Shown: one piece after another, positions 25,402 through 33,480 of the stretch
How the letters are laid out: the number at the start of each line of letters is the position of its first letter
How positions within the stretch are numbered: position 1 is the first letter of the stretch
DNA from: a virus
IMG/VR virus record: IMGVR_UViG_3300013006_000020
Coordinates: 57,998-121,997 of that record
DNA length: 64,000 bases
Strand: one strand, 5' to 3'
Program-made: the position numbers and the translations under genes
The notes under the pieces: model-generated
The model's database searches: none
Told to the model about the DNA's origin: nothing
What the model saw: the letters and a program-made list of their open reading frames with translations, nothing else

Positions 25402-26572
25402 TTTTAGGAACTTTCATTACACAAAGATTTTCATTAAGTCCTTCAAGTATAACAGGCCGTCTTCCATTTGAAGTGGCAATTTCATAAAACCCAAGTGTGG
25501 CAGCATACACAGTTCTAAATTTAAAATCATCAATTGCAACAATAATATCACCACTAAATTGCAATGTGTTTTTCATATCTTCTAATGCTGTTTCGTAGGA
25601 ATGACCACCATCAATAAAAATAAATGCTGTTTTGTCTGGGTTATTTATTTTTTCAATTACACCTGGAAGAGTTTGTGTGGACGCTCCTTGTACAAGTGAG
25701 ATTGATGTTGATGGACTAAATAGTGGTGATATAGTATTGACAATATCTTTGGCTTCTTCTATTGATAGAGGCTTTTCCTCTGGCGGAAGTTCGTTGACTG
25801 ATGCGGAATCAAAAAGATCTAGGAAAAAATACGAAGTTGCTTGTGATGACATCAGTACATCTATCGATGTTCCAAGTCTATAGCACCCAATTTCAATATA
25901 AAAATCTGGATTGAAATATTTAACGCACTTTATAATGTCATCTAATTTATCTAAAAGAATGCTTTTGATCTTCTTTGCGTTTTCATTTCGCTTAAAAAGA
26001 ACGTCAATTTGAACTATGGTTTTACCAAATTTATTTTCACCAACAACATAATGTGGAAGGAAACCAATAGACATCATCTTCTTGGTTATTCCCTGCATTC
26101 TTTCCGAACCTTTATTGTACTCAACAACAGGAAGCTCAAGAAGAACCCACTTTGCCTTTTGTATAACACTTTCGCCACCACAAATTATTGGCATTTCCGA
26201 TCCCTGAGTATCGATTTTAATTAGATCAAAATCGCTATCACCAAGAAGATCATCAAGTCTGATTGTCTCTAAATTAATAGTATCGTATTGTCCATCCTCG
26301 TAAAATTGAGTATTTTCTTTAAAGAAAGAAGCGCCTTGACAGGTTTTTTCGGAGCTATTAATAAAGAAGCTTTTGTTTGTTTGTTCGTTACCAAGAGCAC
26401 AAATTAAATAGTCAGCACCACACTCCCGCAATGAGTCTTCGCATCTTGGATTTGCTTCAATAGACAAGATCTTTGCTTGCGGATTTATTGATTTATACTC
26501 AAGAAAGGTTTGTCCTATATTGGCCCCTATGTCAAGTATCTTTTTTGATTCTTTAATTATTTGCTCAAGCAT
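25382..26572 (-). CDS. FkbM methyltransferase fused to a second SAM methyltransferase
   Basis: 396 aa. N-terminal domain (1-190) is FkbM-like: ILDIGANIGQTFLEY (SAM loop), SIEANPRC, LIKIDTQGSEMPII. The second domain (about 205-390) is a class I fold of the Methyltransf_24 type: YIEIGCYRLGTSIDVL, FIFIDGGHSYETALEDM, IIVAIDDFK. FkbM enzymes O-methylate sugars; the second type often acts on small molecules or glycans. It overlaps a glycosyltransferase gene (8 bases), so the pair probably decorates a glycan. Two complete domains in one chain are unusual for a phage. Confidence 0.75.
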   Translation of the reverse strand: MLEQIIKESKKILDIGANIGQTFLEYKSINPQAKILSIEANPRCEDSLRECGADYLICALGNEQTNKSFFINSSEKTCQGASFFKENTQFYEDGQYDTINLETIRLDDLLGDSDFDLIKIDTQGSEMPIICGGESVIQKAKWVLLELPVVEYNKGSERMQGITKKMMSIGFLPHYVVGENKFGKTIVQIDVLFKRNENAKKIKSILLDKLDDIIKCVKYFNPDFYIEIGCYRLGTSIDVLMSSQATSYFFLDLFDSASVNELPPEEKPLSIEEAKDIVNTISPLFSPSTSISLVQGASTQTLPGVIEKINNPDKTAFIFIDGGHSYETALEDMKNTLQFSGDIIVAIDDFKFRTVYAATLGFYEIATSNGRRPVILEGLNENLCVMKVPKNDSKAN

Positions 26573-27464
26573 TTATTTTTCTCGCTTGCAATATTTTAGC
26601 CATTTGATTAAATGAGTCTATGCCGTGATTTGGATTTTGAATATCTGCAAAACCAAAGCTGCAGGCTCCAACATTTTCATTTACTAATAGCCGGCAACCA
26701 CACATTGATGCTTCTACAACGGTACGCGCAGAAGCCTCTTTCCAATTGGGCAAATGCAAGAAGAATTTTGCTGCATTCATTGCTTTGGCAACTTCTTCTG
26801 GTGTTCCAACCCCTATATAGTTTTCTGGATCTATAAGAGATAGATCTCCTCGTCCTATAAACTTTATGTTGTTTCCAAACATATATTGAGCCTCAACAAC
26901 ACCTTTTGCTTCAGTTATTGCTCCAACGTAAAGTACATTTATAGGTCTTTCGGATTCTGTGTTGTAGAATATCTTGTGATCCACCTTTTGAAAGTAGTTA
27001 AATCCATTTGGAATAATACCACCAATAAAACGACACCACTCGTGATAATGAAGTGGACTCAAGAAGATATTTGCAAAACTATTGCTCATAAGAGCAGCCA
27101 TAAATGTTTTTATAGCATTAGGTTGATATCTATCACTATCAGCAAGTCTCCAGCCACCGTAATCTTCTGGTGTTGCACCAGTGTATGCGCATTCAAAAAC
27201 AACTGTTGGGGTCTTAGTATTTAAGAATTGTTTTTGCTCGCTAGGACCAAACCATTTTGATCCGCTTGGGTCGTTAAATAGATCAAAGAAAATACAAAGA
27301 TCAGCTCTTTCAGGTTCTTGAAATTGATCATTTGGAGTTATAATATTGACGTAATAACCAACGTTCTTAAGAGCCTGTATCAAATCTCTTCCAGTTGTAT
27401 GACCACCGCTCAAATAATAATCATCGCTAAGTGGGCTTATAATAGTATATATATTTGCTATCAC
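26565..27464 (-). CDS. GT-B glycosyltransferase (group 1), GTG start
   Basis: 299 aa starting at GTG 27464. The fold is supported by the SGGHTTGRD loop, INVLYVGAITEAKGV (start of the donor domain) and FFLHLPNWKEASARTVVEASMCGCRLLV (EX7E-like site). It precedes the FkbM fusion gene in a two-gene glycan-modification unit. There is no obvious Shine-Dalgarno. Confidence 0.75.
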   Translation of the reverse strand: MIANIYTIISPLSDDYYLSGGHTTGRDLIQALKNVGYYVNIITPNDQFQEPERADLCIFFDLFNDPSGSKWFGPSEQKQFLNTKTPTVVFECAYTGATPEDYGGWRLADSDRYQPNAIKTFMAALMSNSFANIFLSPLHYHEWCRFIGGIIPNGFNYFQKVDHKIFYNTESERPINVLYVGAITEAKGVVEAQYMFGNNIKFIGRGDLSLIDPENYIGVGTPEEVAKAMNAAKFFLHLPNWKEASARTVVEASMCGCRLLVNENVGACSFGFADIQNPNHGIDSFNQMAKILQARKINA

Positions 27465-27481
27465 GAGTATAGTATAGCAAA

Positions 27482-27501
27482 AACCGGCATTTCTGCCGGT
27501 T
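27482..27501 (-). terminator. Intrinsic terminator
   Basis: AACCGGCA/TGCCGGTT, an 8-pair stem with a 4-base loop. It is flanked by TTTTT-type runs on both strands (TTTTTGC on minus, CTTGTTTT on plus), so it can act in both directions. It ends the 28520-27526 structural transcripts and separates them from the glycosyltransferase unit. Confidence 0.8.
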
Positions 27502-27525
27502 CTTGTTTTAAGTGTTTAGTTTTAT

Positions 27526-27906
27526 TTACTTATCGCCAATAAAGTTATCTCTCACTGCAGAAATGTAATCTGCAGCAAGTGTTATTTTACCAAGCATCCA
27601 AGCTTCTATTTCTTTACCCTGTTCTACATGCTGAGCAATCTCGCCAGCGTTTACAATAAGTGCGTTTATATCACTCATAAACATTTCTTTGGTTTCTTCA
27701 TCGACCTCAGAAGTGTCCATTTCTTCCATTTCTGGCATCTCTTCTTCGCCCATCTCCATAGGCATTTGCATAGCCTCTGGAGACATAGCAGGGGCATCAT
27801 CACCCATTTGAGTCTGCTGCATCATCATTGGCATTTGTGTCATGCCCATCTCGTCTTGACCAACGGCGTGTTGAAGTTTTGAAATCAGGTCTTTAATATT
27901 TGACAT
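27526..27906 (-). CDS. Met/Glu-rich protein with conserved phage C-terminal helix
   Basis: 126 aa. N-terminal helix (SNIKDLISKLQHAVG), a methionine- and glutamate-rich low-complexity middle (about 20-65), then IEAWMLGKITLAADYISAVRDNF, a C-terminal segment I know from many phage virion-region proteins (WMxxKITxAADYI). Probable minor structural or scaffold protein; inference. Confidence 0.6.
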   Translation of the reverse strand: MSNIKDLISKLQHAVGQDEMGMTQMPMMMQQTQMGDDAPAMSPEAMQMPMEMGEEEMPEMEEMDTSEVDEETKEMFMSDINALIVNAGEIAQHVEQGKEIEAWMLGKITLAADYISAVRDNFIGDK

Positions 27907-27914
27907 GTTTATCC

Positions 27915-28520
27915 TTATTCTAGGTAGTTATTGTTTCTAGTTCCAGGGATTATTCTTCTGGCCTTAATGCTAAACATTACACCCGAAGCTTCATCTGGAG
28001 TTCCTTCAAACTTTAAACCAACGGATTGGTTTCTAGCAACAGTTCTAGCAGTATCTGATAGCAAAACGCCAGTTGCAACGGTGTGAGCCGCTGTTGTTAA
28101 ACTCATCGCAGAAGTAATGGCTGTACCATTATCAAAAGCAGTTCCGCTATTTGATTTGAAGAGTGTTGCTGAAAGTGAGGCAACGTTTGGGCTGCTTGAT
28201 CTAAATCTTATGCTGTCAATGATGAAATCGTGCTCTGCTATAAATATTCCACCATTACCAGTAAAGCACTCTGATGGAGAGTTAAACTTAATGGAAATAG
28301 TTTCATCATCATCATCCATCTGCATTGATCTACCGCCGAATGATTCTGTGGTACCAGCTGAAACTTGCAGTTGTTTTGGACCTCTAAAGGAAGTAAACGC
28401 CTTGCTTGGCTGTGTGTTAAACACGGATTGATTTTCAATACCGTTGTTAATACCAACGTCTCTCCCAGAGCCTTTAAAGACGCTTTTATTGTTATTTAAT
28501 GTTGTTATGTTTGTTGACAT
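27915..28520 (-). CDS. Probable virion structural protein
   Basis: 201 aa, beta-rich, with no enzyme motif. It pairs with the 204-aa neighbour upstream (12-base gap) and carries a good Shine-Dalgarno (AAGGAT). The region ISIKFNSPSECFTGNGGIFIAEHDFIIDSIRF looks like a decoration or tail-associated beta domain. Not recognised as a known family. Confidence 0.55.
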   Translation of the reverse strand: MSTNITTLNNNKSVFKGSGRDVGINNGIENQSVFNTQPSKAFTSFRGPKQLQVSAGTTESFGGRSMQMDDDDETISIKFNSPSECFTGNGGIFIAEHDFIIDSIRFRSSSPNVASLSATLFKSNSGTAFDNGTAITSAMSLTTAAHTVATGVLLSDTARTVARNQSVGLKFEGTPDEASGVMFSIKARRIIPGTRNNNYLE

Positions 28521-28532
28521 TTTTTATGCCTT

Positions 28533-29147
28533 TTATCCTTTGCCTACGCTGAATACTTCAACCCCACCTATTGATTTGTTTCCGCCAGTGTACTTTGTGT
28601 AGTAAGTAAGACCCTTATTTCTAACGTATGTCTCATTACCAGAGGCTGTATCTGCATTAAAAGTTGTGGATGTGGGTTCAGCGTTAGCGGCTTTGTCGCC
28701 AAGAATTGCTATGTTAGATCCGTTAACTTCAAGAACACGACCGTAAAGATCTATCCATCTAGTGTTTTCACCATCCTGCTTGTTCTCTTTAAGATCGTAT
28801 TGTTTAATTAGGCTGTATGTTCTTGTGCCGCCATCAGGAACTCGCTCTACACTGCCAGCCAATGGCTGAGCAGAAGCGAGAGCTGTATCCCCAGGCTTTC
28901 TTCGGAATTCTGACTGGGCGAAGCCAGCAACTCTTGCAGTGAATGAACCAGCAGCAAAAGTTCTTTCTACATAGCTTGGTACAGAGACATCTGCCTTTGA
29001 AAGGCTAGAAAAATTACCAAGCTTATCAAATGTTGCGCTTGGTGGAGTGTCTTGATTTCTTCTGATACCAAGGCCGCGAGCGGTCTGAGCGTAGTTTGAT
29101 TCAGCGGTTGTGTATGTGGTTGCACTAGAAGTTGATTTGGTTGCCAT
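28533..29147 (-). CDS. Probable virion structural protein
   Basis: 204 aa, Ser/Thr/Ala/Gly-rich, beta-prone, opening with MATKSTSSATTYTTAE and carrying ARGLGIRRNQDTPPSATFD. It is the first gene behind a GTGTATTTTAAAA motif and has an AGAGGAT Shine-Dalgarno, consistent with strong late expression. It could be a neck, tube or decoration protein; no family recognised. Confidence 0.55.
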   Translation of the reverse strand: MATKSTSSATTYTTAESNYAQTARGLGIRRNQDTPPSATFDKLGNFSSLSKADVSVPSYVERTFAAGSFTARVAGFAQSEFRRKPGDTALASAQPLAGSVERVPDGGTRTYSLIKQYDLKENKQDGENTRWIDLYGRVLEVNGSNIAILGDKAANAEPTSTTFNADTASGNETYVRNKGLTYYTKYTGGNKSIGGVEVFSVGKG

Positions 29148-29160
29148 TTTTATCCTCTTG

Positions 29161-29173
29161 TTTTAAAATACAC
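29161..29173 (-). promoter_or_regulatory. Putative late promoter, GTGTATTTTAAAA
   Basis: Minus-strand CTAGTGTATTTTAAAA lies in the 47-base gap before the structural gene at 29147. The downstream AAGAGGATAAAAATG supplies a ribosome binding site. Confidence 0.5.
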
Positions 29174-29194
29174 TAGTTTGTTTTTTAATACCAA

Positions 29195-29872
29195 TCATAA
29201 TTTATCTAGTAGAAGCTTTGGAATTGCCGCCGATGGAGTTCCTACAAGCTTATATCCCATGTCAAATATGGTAAATATATTCCCTATTTTATTAGGGACA
29301 GAACCAAAGTATTCGTAGTTTTCAAAACCAGACACCTTACATATTTTGGATGCCTGCTTTATCTCTTTGAGGTCTTTTGGATTAGAAAGAAAACCAGAAA
29401 AAACAAGCCGTATATCTTCATACGGAGCAATTACACTAAGAAGCTTAGACAGTTGCTCGTCGGATTTAAGCCAAGAAAACTCCACCGCAACTCTCTTTTC
29501 AACCGCAGATAAATCAGATAGCTCAAGCAAAAACTCCCTTATTTTTTCGTAATTACAAGACTCAACATCATTTTTATCTAAACTAGTAATTACCCCCATA
29601 CACGAACTACCCCTAATAGAAAAGGTCTTAACAAGACAGTCTAGTACACTATCTTTGCTAAGACCCTGATACGGGTAGTTGATTGACGCTATAAGGTGGT
29701 TATTTTGTGGAAGTCCAGGCTCAAATAAATCTAAAGACGCAGTATCAACAACACAGCCATAAAAGCCATGTTCGTTGACAAATGCGTAATCATAAACAAT
29801 CTTATTGCCGTTCGACTTTAGCGACAGGCTTGTTATGATTATTTTCTCTAGTAGTTCCTGCCGTTTTGACAT
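29195..29872 (-). CDS. Diverged TIM-barrel-like protein, possibly DeoC-related
   Basis: 225 aa. Several segments line up by eye with deoxyribose-phosphate aldolase: LIASINYPYQGLSKDSVLDCL (VATVIGFPxG...), KRVAVEFSWLKSDEQLSKLL, IRLVFSGF (at the place of the active-site VKTSTGF) and a C-terminal GYKLVGTPSAA (GAxRIGTS). The Schiff-base lysine is not seen, so classical aldolase activity is doubtful. It overlaps thyX by 71 bases; a later start is possible. The assignment is tentative. Confidence 0.35.
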   Translation of the reverse strand: MSKRQELLEKIIITSLSLKSNGNKIVYDYAFVNEHGFYGCVVDTASLDLFEPGLPQNNHLIASINYPYQGLSKDSVLDCLVKTFSIRGSSCMGVITSLDKNDVESCNYEKIREFLLELSDLSAVEKRVAVEFSWLKSDEQLSKLLSVIAPYEDIRLVFSGFLSNPKDLKEIKQASKICKVSGFENYEYFGSVPNKIGNIFTIFDMGYKLVGTPSAAIPKLLLDKL

Positions 29873-30575
29873 TTTTTAACTGCTCCCAACAAACCGGAAA
29901 TAACGGCGCGATTATCTTACTTATTGCGTCGGCATATTCTCTAACTTCCCACTGCGCGTGCTGGTCAGATCTTTGTAGATATACACGTGAGTAAGCCGCC
30001 AAAGAACCTGTCCACCACCATTCCGTGTAAGTTCCTTGGGGAAGCACTGATCTTGCTTGCTCTGGAGCAACACCATGAGCTAATAGTTCTTCATAACTCC
30101 ACATAGATTCCTCGACTGCCATTTGGTAGTGACGATTAATAGTATCAAGATCCTCATTAAATTCAAGAAAATCTTCTGACCCTTGCTTTGCCCCATTGAC
30201 TGGAGCACCACGCCAACGCGGCTGATATACCTGTGGCGTATCTGAAACATAACGACGACTTACTTCATTTTCAGTAAAACCAACCTTGTGCTTAAAAAGC
30301 TGTGTGCGTACAAAGATTGGAGCTTTAATTCGCAGAGTAATCTGAGGATGCGAAAATGGTGTCCAGTGCTTGTGTTCAGCAAGATATTTAATTAGATTCT
30401 TGTCTTTTTGTGAAAGTGTTTTAACTGGGCTTTCATCACTTTCCCCGAATGGATAGTCCATCGCCCAATCACTCTCTTTGTTAAAAGACACTCGAGCTGA
30501 ATTTACAACCGTTAAATCACTACCCATATGCTCAACAAGCTGAACATGTCCGTGGTCAAGAATCTTTATCTTCAT
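29802..30575 (-). CDS. thyX: Flavin-dependent thymidylate synthase
   Basis: 257 aa. The ThyX signature appears as FKHKVGFTENEVSRRYV, a variant of RHRxxSxNExSxRY in which the first Arg residues are Lys. HWTPFSHPQITLRI upstream and WEVREYADAI downstream also match. It methylates dUMP to dTMP with FAD, NADPH and methylene-THF. The residue changes in the signature are worth noting but occur in some phage ThyX proteins. It overlaps the next gene downstream by 71 bases and its upstream neighbour by 20. Confidence 0.9.
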   Translation of the reverse strand: MKIKILDHGHVQLVEHMGSDLTVVNSARVSFNKESDWAMDYPFGESDESPVKTLSQKDKNLIKYLAEHKHWTPFSHPQITLRIKAPIFVRTQLFKHKVGFTENEVSRRYVSDTPQVYQPRWRGAPVNGAKQGSEDFLEFNEDLDTINRHYQMAVEESMWSYEELLAHGVAPEQARSVLPQGTYTEWWWTGSLAAYSRVYLQRSDQHAQWEVREYADAISKIIAPLFPVCWEQLKNVKTAGTTRENNHNKPVAKVERQ

Positions 30576-30999
30576 TTTCTTTCGCTTTCTCGCTTATATG
30601 ATCTCTATATGCTTTATTAAACTGCTGTTTTATTTGAGTTTCATCAAACTGCTCTGCTATTGTCACGAACATTCGATAGGGTGATTTTACTAATATTTTC
30701 TCTACACCATCTATGGAACCAAGTGAATCAGCCATATCATAAGTGATGGGAAAATTTACAAACACCATAAAGTCATTACTTTTTCTAAAAGCACATTGCG
30801 GACTAAAAAGAGGCAGGAGGTCTCCATTTACTTCTATTGTCTTTGGAAACGGAGAATCCTCATCAGCGGAATCAAATATTCTCTTAGAATTTGGATCGTG
30901 ACATCTGCTCATTTCACCAGTTGGTTCATTACAGATAGGACATAATTTTTTTTCCCAGCGAATCTCTGGCTTTTTTGTCCAGTCAACTTTCTTTTTCAT
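30556..30999 (-). CDS. Hypothetical protein with a zinc-binding pair
   Basis: 147 aa. An N-terminal CPICNEPTGEMSRCHD could bind a metal. The C-terminal half (FMVFVNFPITYDMADSLGSIDGVEKILVKSPYRMFVTIA) reads as a ferredoxin-like alpha/beta domain. Not recognised. Upstream of thyX with a 20-base overlap. Confidence 0.5.
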   Translation of the reverse strand: MKKKVDWTKKPEIRWEKKLCPICNEPTGEMSRCHDPNSKRIFDSADEDSPFPKTIEVNGDLLPLFSPQCAFRKSNDFMVFVNFPITYDMADSLGSIDGVEKILVKSPYRMFVTIAEQFDETQIKQQFNKAYRDHISEKAKENEDKDS

Positions 31000-31072
31000 T
31001 TTGTTTCTTGTATATTGTGGCGCACAAGCTTGGTAAAAACAACAAAACTTTTCTCTTTTACCATATCAATTA

Positions 31073-31186
31073 TTATTTTTTGTATGTCTCTTTAAAGTAA
31101 ATTAAGACTTCTGCAATCCCAAGAGCAATGAAGGGTAGTAAGGTGGCACAAGCAAACCACCAAAATGGTACGGTTTGTTCTACCAT
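31073..31186 (-). CDS. Very small membrane protein
   Basis: 37 aa (MVEQTVPFWWFACATLLPFI...). One transmembrane helix (about residues 7-30) and a lysine-rich C-terminus. Its ATG overlaps the stop of the preceding small gene (TAATG). Unknown function; a holin-like or membrane-modulating role is possible. Confidence 0.45.
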   Translation of the reverse strand: MVEQTVPFWWFACATLLPFIALGIAEVLIYFKETYKK

Positions 31187-31341
31187 TAGACTTCACATCC
31201 TGTTTTTCTTCTCTTTGTGATAAATTGTTTTATCATTCCTTCAATGCCACCAAATAGCATAAAAGGAATTATAATCATAAAACAAATAGTGAGTACAGAC
31301 ACTCTTTTAAATTCTTCAATAAAAAGATCAATGGATCGCAT
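31186..31341 (-). CDS. Very small membrane protein
   Basis: 51 aa. Amphipathic start MRSIDLFIEEFKRVSV, one transmembrane helix (about 14-34, LTICFMIIIPFMLFGG), then a basic tail KQFITKRRKTGCEV. The start is inside the last codons of the LpxH-like gene (14-base overlap) and the stop is coupled to the 37-aa gene. Confidence 0.45.
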   Translation of the reverse strand: MRSIDLFIEEFKRVSVLTICFMIIIPFMLFGGIEGMIKQFITKRRKTGCEV

Positions 31342-32086
31342 AGGTGTCCAGTTTTAAAGATCCATCTGAGTCTTCGTAAAGAAATGTGCAGTTGTCTTTC
31401 TCTGTCCAGCAGCCGCAGTTAGCATATGTAATATTATTTACAGTATACAACCTTGGTTCGTGCAAATGCCCACAGATAACTCCATCATATTTCTTTTCCT
31501 TGGCGTATTTAATAACAACGCTTTCAAAGCTTTCGATGAACTGGGCCGCTCTCTTTACTTTGATCTTCACATACTTGGAGACAGACCAGTATCGCATTCC
31601 CATCATTCTTCTGCACCAGTTGAACCAATCATTAATTTCCAATATCAACTCGTATCCATAGTCACCGAGTTTATAAATATAAGAGCTGACTGGAAACTTT
31701 GTGAGGAAATCAAATTGGTGTCCGTGAAGAACAAGAAACTTCTTTCCTGAAGAAGTAGTATATTCTTCTCGTTCACTCAAACTGACATTACCAAAGATAT
31801 GATGACCTGAAAACTTTGCCATGAACTCATCATGATTTCCATAGATGTAATGAATCTTTGTACCCTTACGAGAAAGTTTCAACAATCTTTCGATCACTTC
31901 CATATGATGATTTTGTTTCTCAGAATTCATGGAGAAGGCTTGCTTAAACCTCCAAATATCAATAATATCTCCAACCAAAAAGATATTATCAAATTCATTG
32001 TTCTTGAGAAACGCAATTAAAGGTTTTGTTTTAGCTTTTTTAGAAGCTAAATGGAAGTCTGAAAGAAAGACGGTTTTGTAATGCAT
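31328..32086 (-). CDS. LpxH-like metallophosphoesterase
   Basis: 252 aa. All calcineurin-type metal motifs are present in LpxH order: SDFHL, GDIID, GNHDE, HGHQFD, CGHLHEP. LpxH cleaves UDP-2,3-diacylglucosamine to lipid X in lipid A synthesis; related proteins act on other diphosphates. The NCGCWTEKDNCTFLYE stretch near the C-terminus also fits the LpxH/YbbF group. An action on host lipid A or UDP-sugars is inferred. Followed by two tiny membrane proteins in the same run. Confidence 0.75.
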   Translation of the reverse strand: MHYKTVFLSDFHLASKKAKTKPLIAFLKNNEFDNIFLVGDIIDIWRFKQAFSMNSEKQNHHMEVIERLLKLSRKGTKIHYIYGNHDEFMAKFSGHHIFGNVSLSEREEYTTSSGKKFLVLHGHQFDFLTKFPVSSYIYKLGDYGYELILEINDWFNWCRRMMGMRYWSVSKYVKIKVKRAAQFIESFESVVIKYAKEKKYDGVICGHLHEPRLYTVNNITYANCGCWTEKDNCTFLYEDSDGSLKLDTYAIH

Positions 32087-32094
32087 TATATTAT

Positions 32095-32304
32095 TTATTT
32101 GTCTTTTCGGAACCTGTTCATAAATTCACATTTACAATGCTGGAACTCAACTTCATCGGTATGAATGAGAAGCCCATCCCAATCATCGCACCAATGCCAT
32201 CCATCGGCTAGTTCCTGTGCTGTCAGTATGAAGCTCTCATCGCCATCAAATGGCTGCATAAGATAGTCCCAACGCTCTTGGGTCATTTTGTGTTTATTAG
32301 TCAT
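32095..32304 (-). CDS. Small Trp-rich hypothetical protein
   Basis: 69 aa from ATG 32304 (MTNKHKMTQERWDYLM), chosen because it overlaps the upstream stop by 8 bases only. The segment GWHWCDDWDGLLIHTDEVEFQHCKC has two to three cysteines and looks like a small metal- or ligand-binding fold. Similar GWHxCxDWDxLLI proteins recur in phages; function unknown. Confidence 0.5.
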   Translation of the reverse strand: MTNKHKMTQERWDYLMQPFDGDESFILTAQELADGWHWCDDWDGLLIHTDEVEFQHCKCEFMNRFRKDK

Positions 32305-32680
32305 CGGTGCGATCCTTATAACAGTCCCACTTTCGTAGGTCGGCATAACGATATGCGGAGATAGTGTTGTCAAAGTTAAATGTCTTGAGATCGCATACTT
32401 CTCGTCTCGCATCGTCGCGCTCAGATCTCAATTCAATTATCTGCGCCAACAATTCATCATGTGCTGTGAAATAAGTTTCGCGTTCTTCCTGCAATTTCTT
32501 GTTCATTAAGCCAACAGGTTCGCAGGCATTACAACAGCCCTCAAAGCCCTCTTTGATTTCGTTAAGTTCATAGGCAAGATGCACAATATCCTCACGGAGT
32601 GTTTTAATCATTTGCAATAGAACATCAGTCGGAGGAACTGTATCACCGTGATCATTGTCGCCTACGAAGTTAACAGCCAT
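32297..32680 (-). CDS. Coiled-coil protein with ERDxARRxxC...WDCYK motif
   Basis: 127 aa from ATG 32680 (MAVNFVGDND). A long helical middle is followed by RSERDDARREVCDL and LRKWDCYK. The same pair of elements occurs in the proteins at 54961-55164 and 55161-55547. The two conserved cysteines could be linked or bind a metal. Unknown function. Confidence 0.55.
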   Translation of the reverse strand: MAVNFVGDNDHGDTVPPTDVLLQMIKTLREDIVHLAYELNEIKEGFEGCCNACEPVGLMNKKLQEERETYFTAHDELLAQIIELRSERDDARREVCDLKTFNFDNTISAYRYADLRKWDCYKDRTDD

Positions 32681-32780
32681 TAGAGTTCTTTCTTGGATAA
32701 ACAAGTACATATAAAAAAATTCCAACACAAATTGATACTACAACTAGTGTTATGACGAGATTGATATGGTAGTTTTCCAT
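32670..32780 (-). CDS. Very small membrane protein
   Basis: 36 aa (MENYHINLVITLVVVSICVG...), one transmembrane helix at about 7-28 and a basic tail. It overlaps the next gene start by 11 bases. One of several tiny membrane proteins in 31-33 kb. Confidence 0.45.
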   Translation of the reverse strand: MENYHINLVITLVVVSICVGIFLYVLVYPRKNSNGC

Positions 32781-32787
32781 GAGAGGG

Positions 32788-32970
32788 TTACTTTCCAAAG
32801 GTAATAGTGATCTTTTCTGCTATCTGAATACACAACATAAGCATCATAAATGCTGTCCCGAGAAACATAGTGGTGACGGCGACATTCATGATGAGTGCTA
32901 GCACACCTTGTTCTGGAAAGAGGCTCAAAGTTTTAGTGGAAGTCTTGGTTTTCTTTTTCTTAGTAGTCAT
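32788..32970 (-). CDS. Small membrane protein with basic N-terminus
   Basis: 60 aa. Lys/Thr-rich first 15 residues, then one strong transmembrane helix (about 23-50, methionine-rich). Overlaps the upstream gene by 4 bases. A holin or antiholin-like shape, but nothing specific. Confidence 0.5.
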   Translation of the reverse strand: MTTKKKKTKTSTKTLSLFPEQGVLALIMNVAVTTMFLGTAFMMLMLCIQIAEKITITFGK

Positions 32971-33203
32971 TGGTTTTTCTTATCGGTTTTATTGAAATAT
33001 TCGCACTTCTCTCGCACTTCTGTCGCACTTTTATTCAAATGAAGAAGCAGATCAGTAGTACTCATTGGATAATGTTTAGTTACTCTTCGCGCCCGTTCTC
33101 TAATATAAATTGGAACTTTAGGCGTGGCCTTGGAGTTCATTAAATCATACAAGAAAACTCTTGCTGATTCAATCGCTCGTATCATTTCTTCGTTCGTTGT
33201 CAT
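32967..33203 (-). CDS. BPSL0761-like small protein
   Basis: 78 aa. MTTNEEMIRAIESARVFLYDL then RERARRVTKHYP matches the small BPSL0761 family (MT...RTRAVxxTREFL...R..A.RLLRHYP), known in bacteria and phages without assigned function. Helical. Confidence 0.55.
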   Translation of the reverse strand: MTTNEEMIRAIESARVFLYDLMNSKATPKVPIYIRERARRVTKHYPMSTTDLLLHLNKSATEVREKCEYFNKTDKKNQ

Positions 33204-33480
33204 TATTTAAAAATACAGTTTGTATTACTGTGTCTGACGGATCATTACGAGACTCAATTAACGTTGATGATTTTTCAAGAACACCCTTTACCATTGCTTG
33301 TGTCTTTTCAAGACCAATTATTGGAGCAAGTGCATCGGCGGCATCAAGAAAACAGTCCTTTGAAATTTGAGAACAGTATAATATTCTATACGCCAAATCA
33401 TCGGTGATCTCTGATTCATCATCATATTCTATCTCTGTTGAGTAATCATCGCCATCAATTTCGAAGTGAACCGATATCAT
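33169..33480 (-). CDS. Hypothetical protein
   Basis: 103 aa from ATG 33480 (MISVHFEIDGDDYS). Acidic N-terminal beta strand pair, helical middle (AYRILYCSQISKDCFLDAADAL). Overlaps the downstream gene by 35 bases. No domain recognised. Confidence 0.5.
   Translation of the reverse strand: MISVHFEIDGDDYSTEIEYDDESEITDDLAYRILYCSQISKDCFLDAADALAPIIGLEKTQAMVKGVLEKSSTLIESRNDPSDTVIQTVFLNNDNERRNDTSD

Noticed and set aside
30996-31064. 22-codon frame with ATGA coupling before the 30999 gene
   Set aside because: Too short to support without conservation data.
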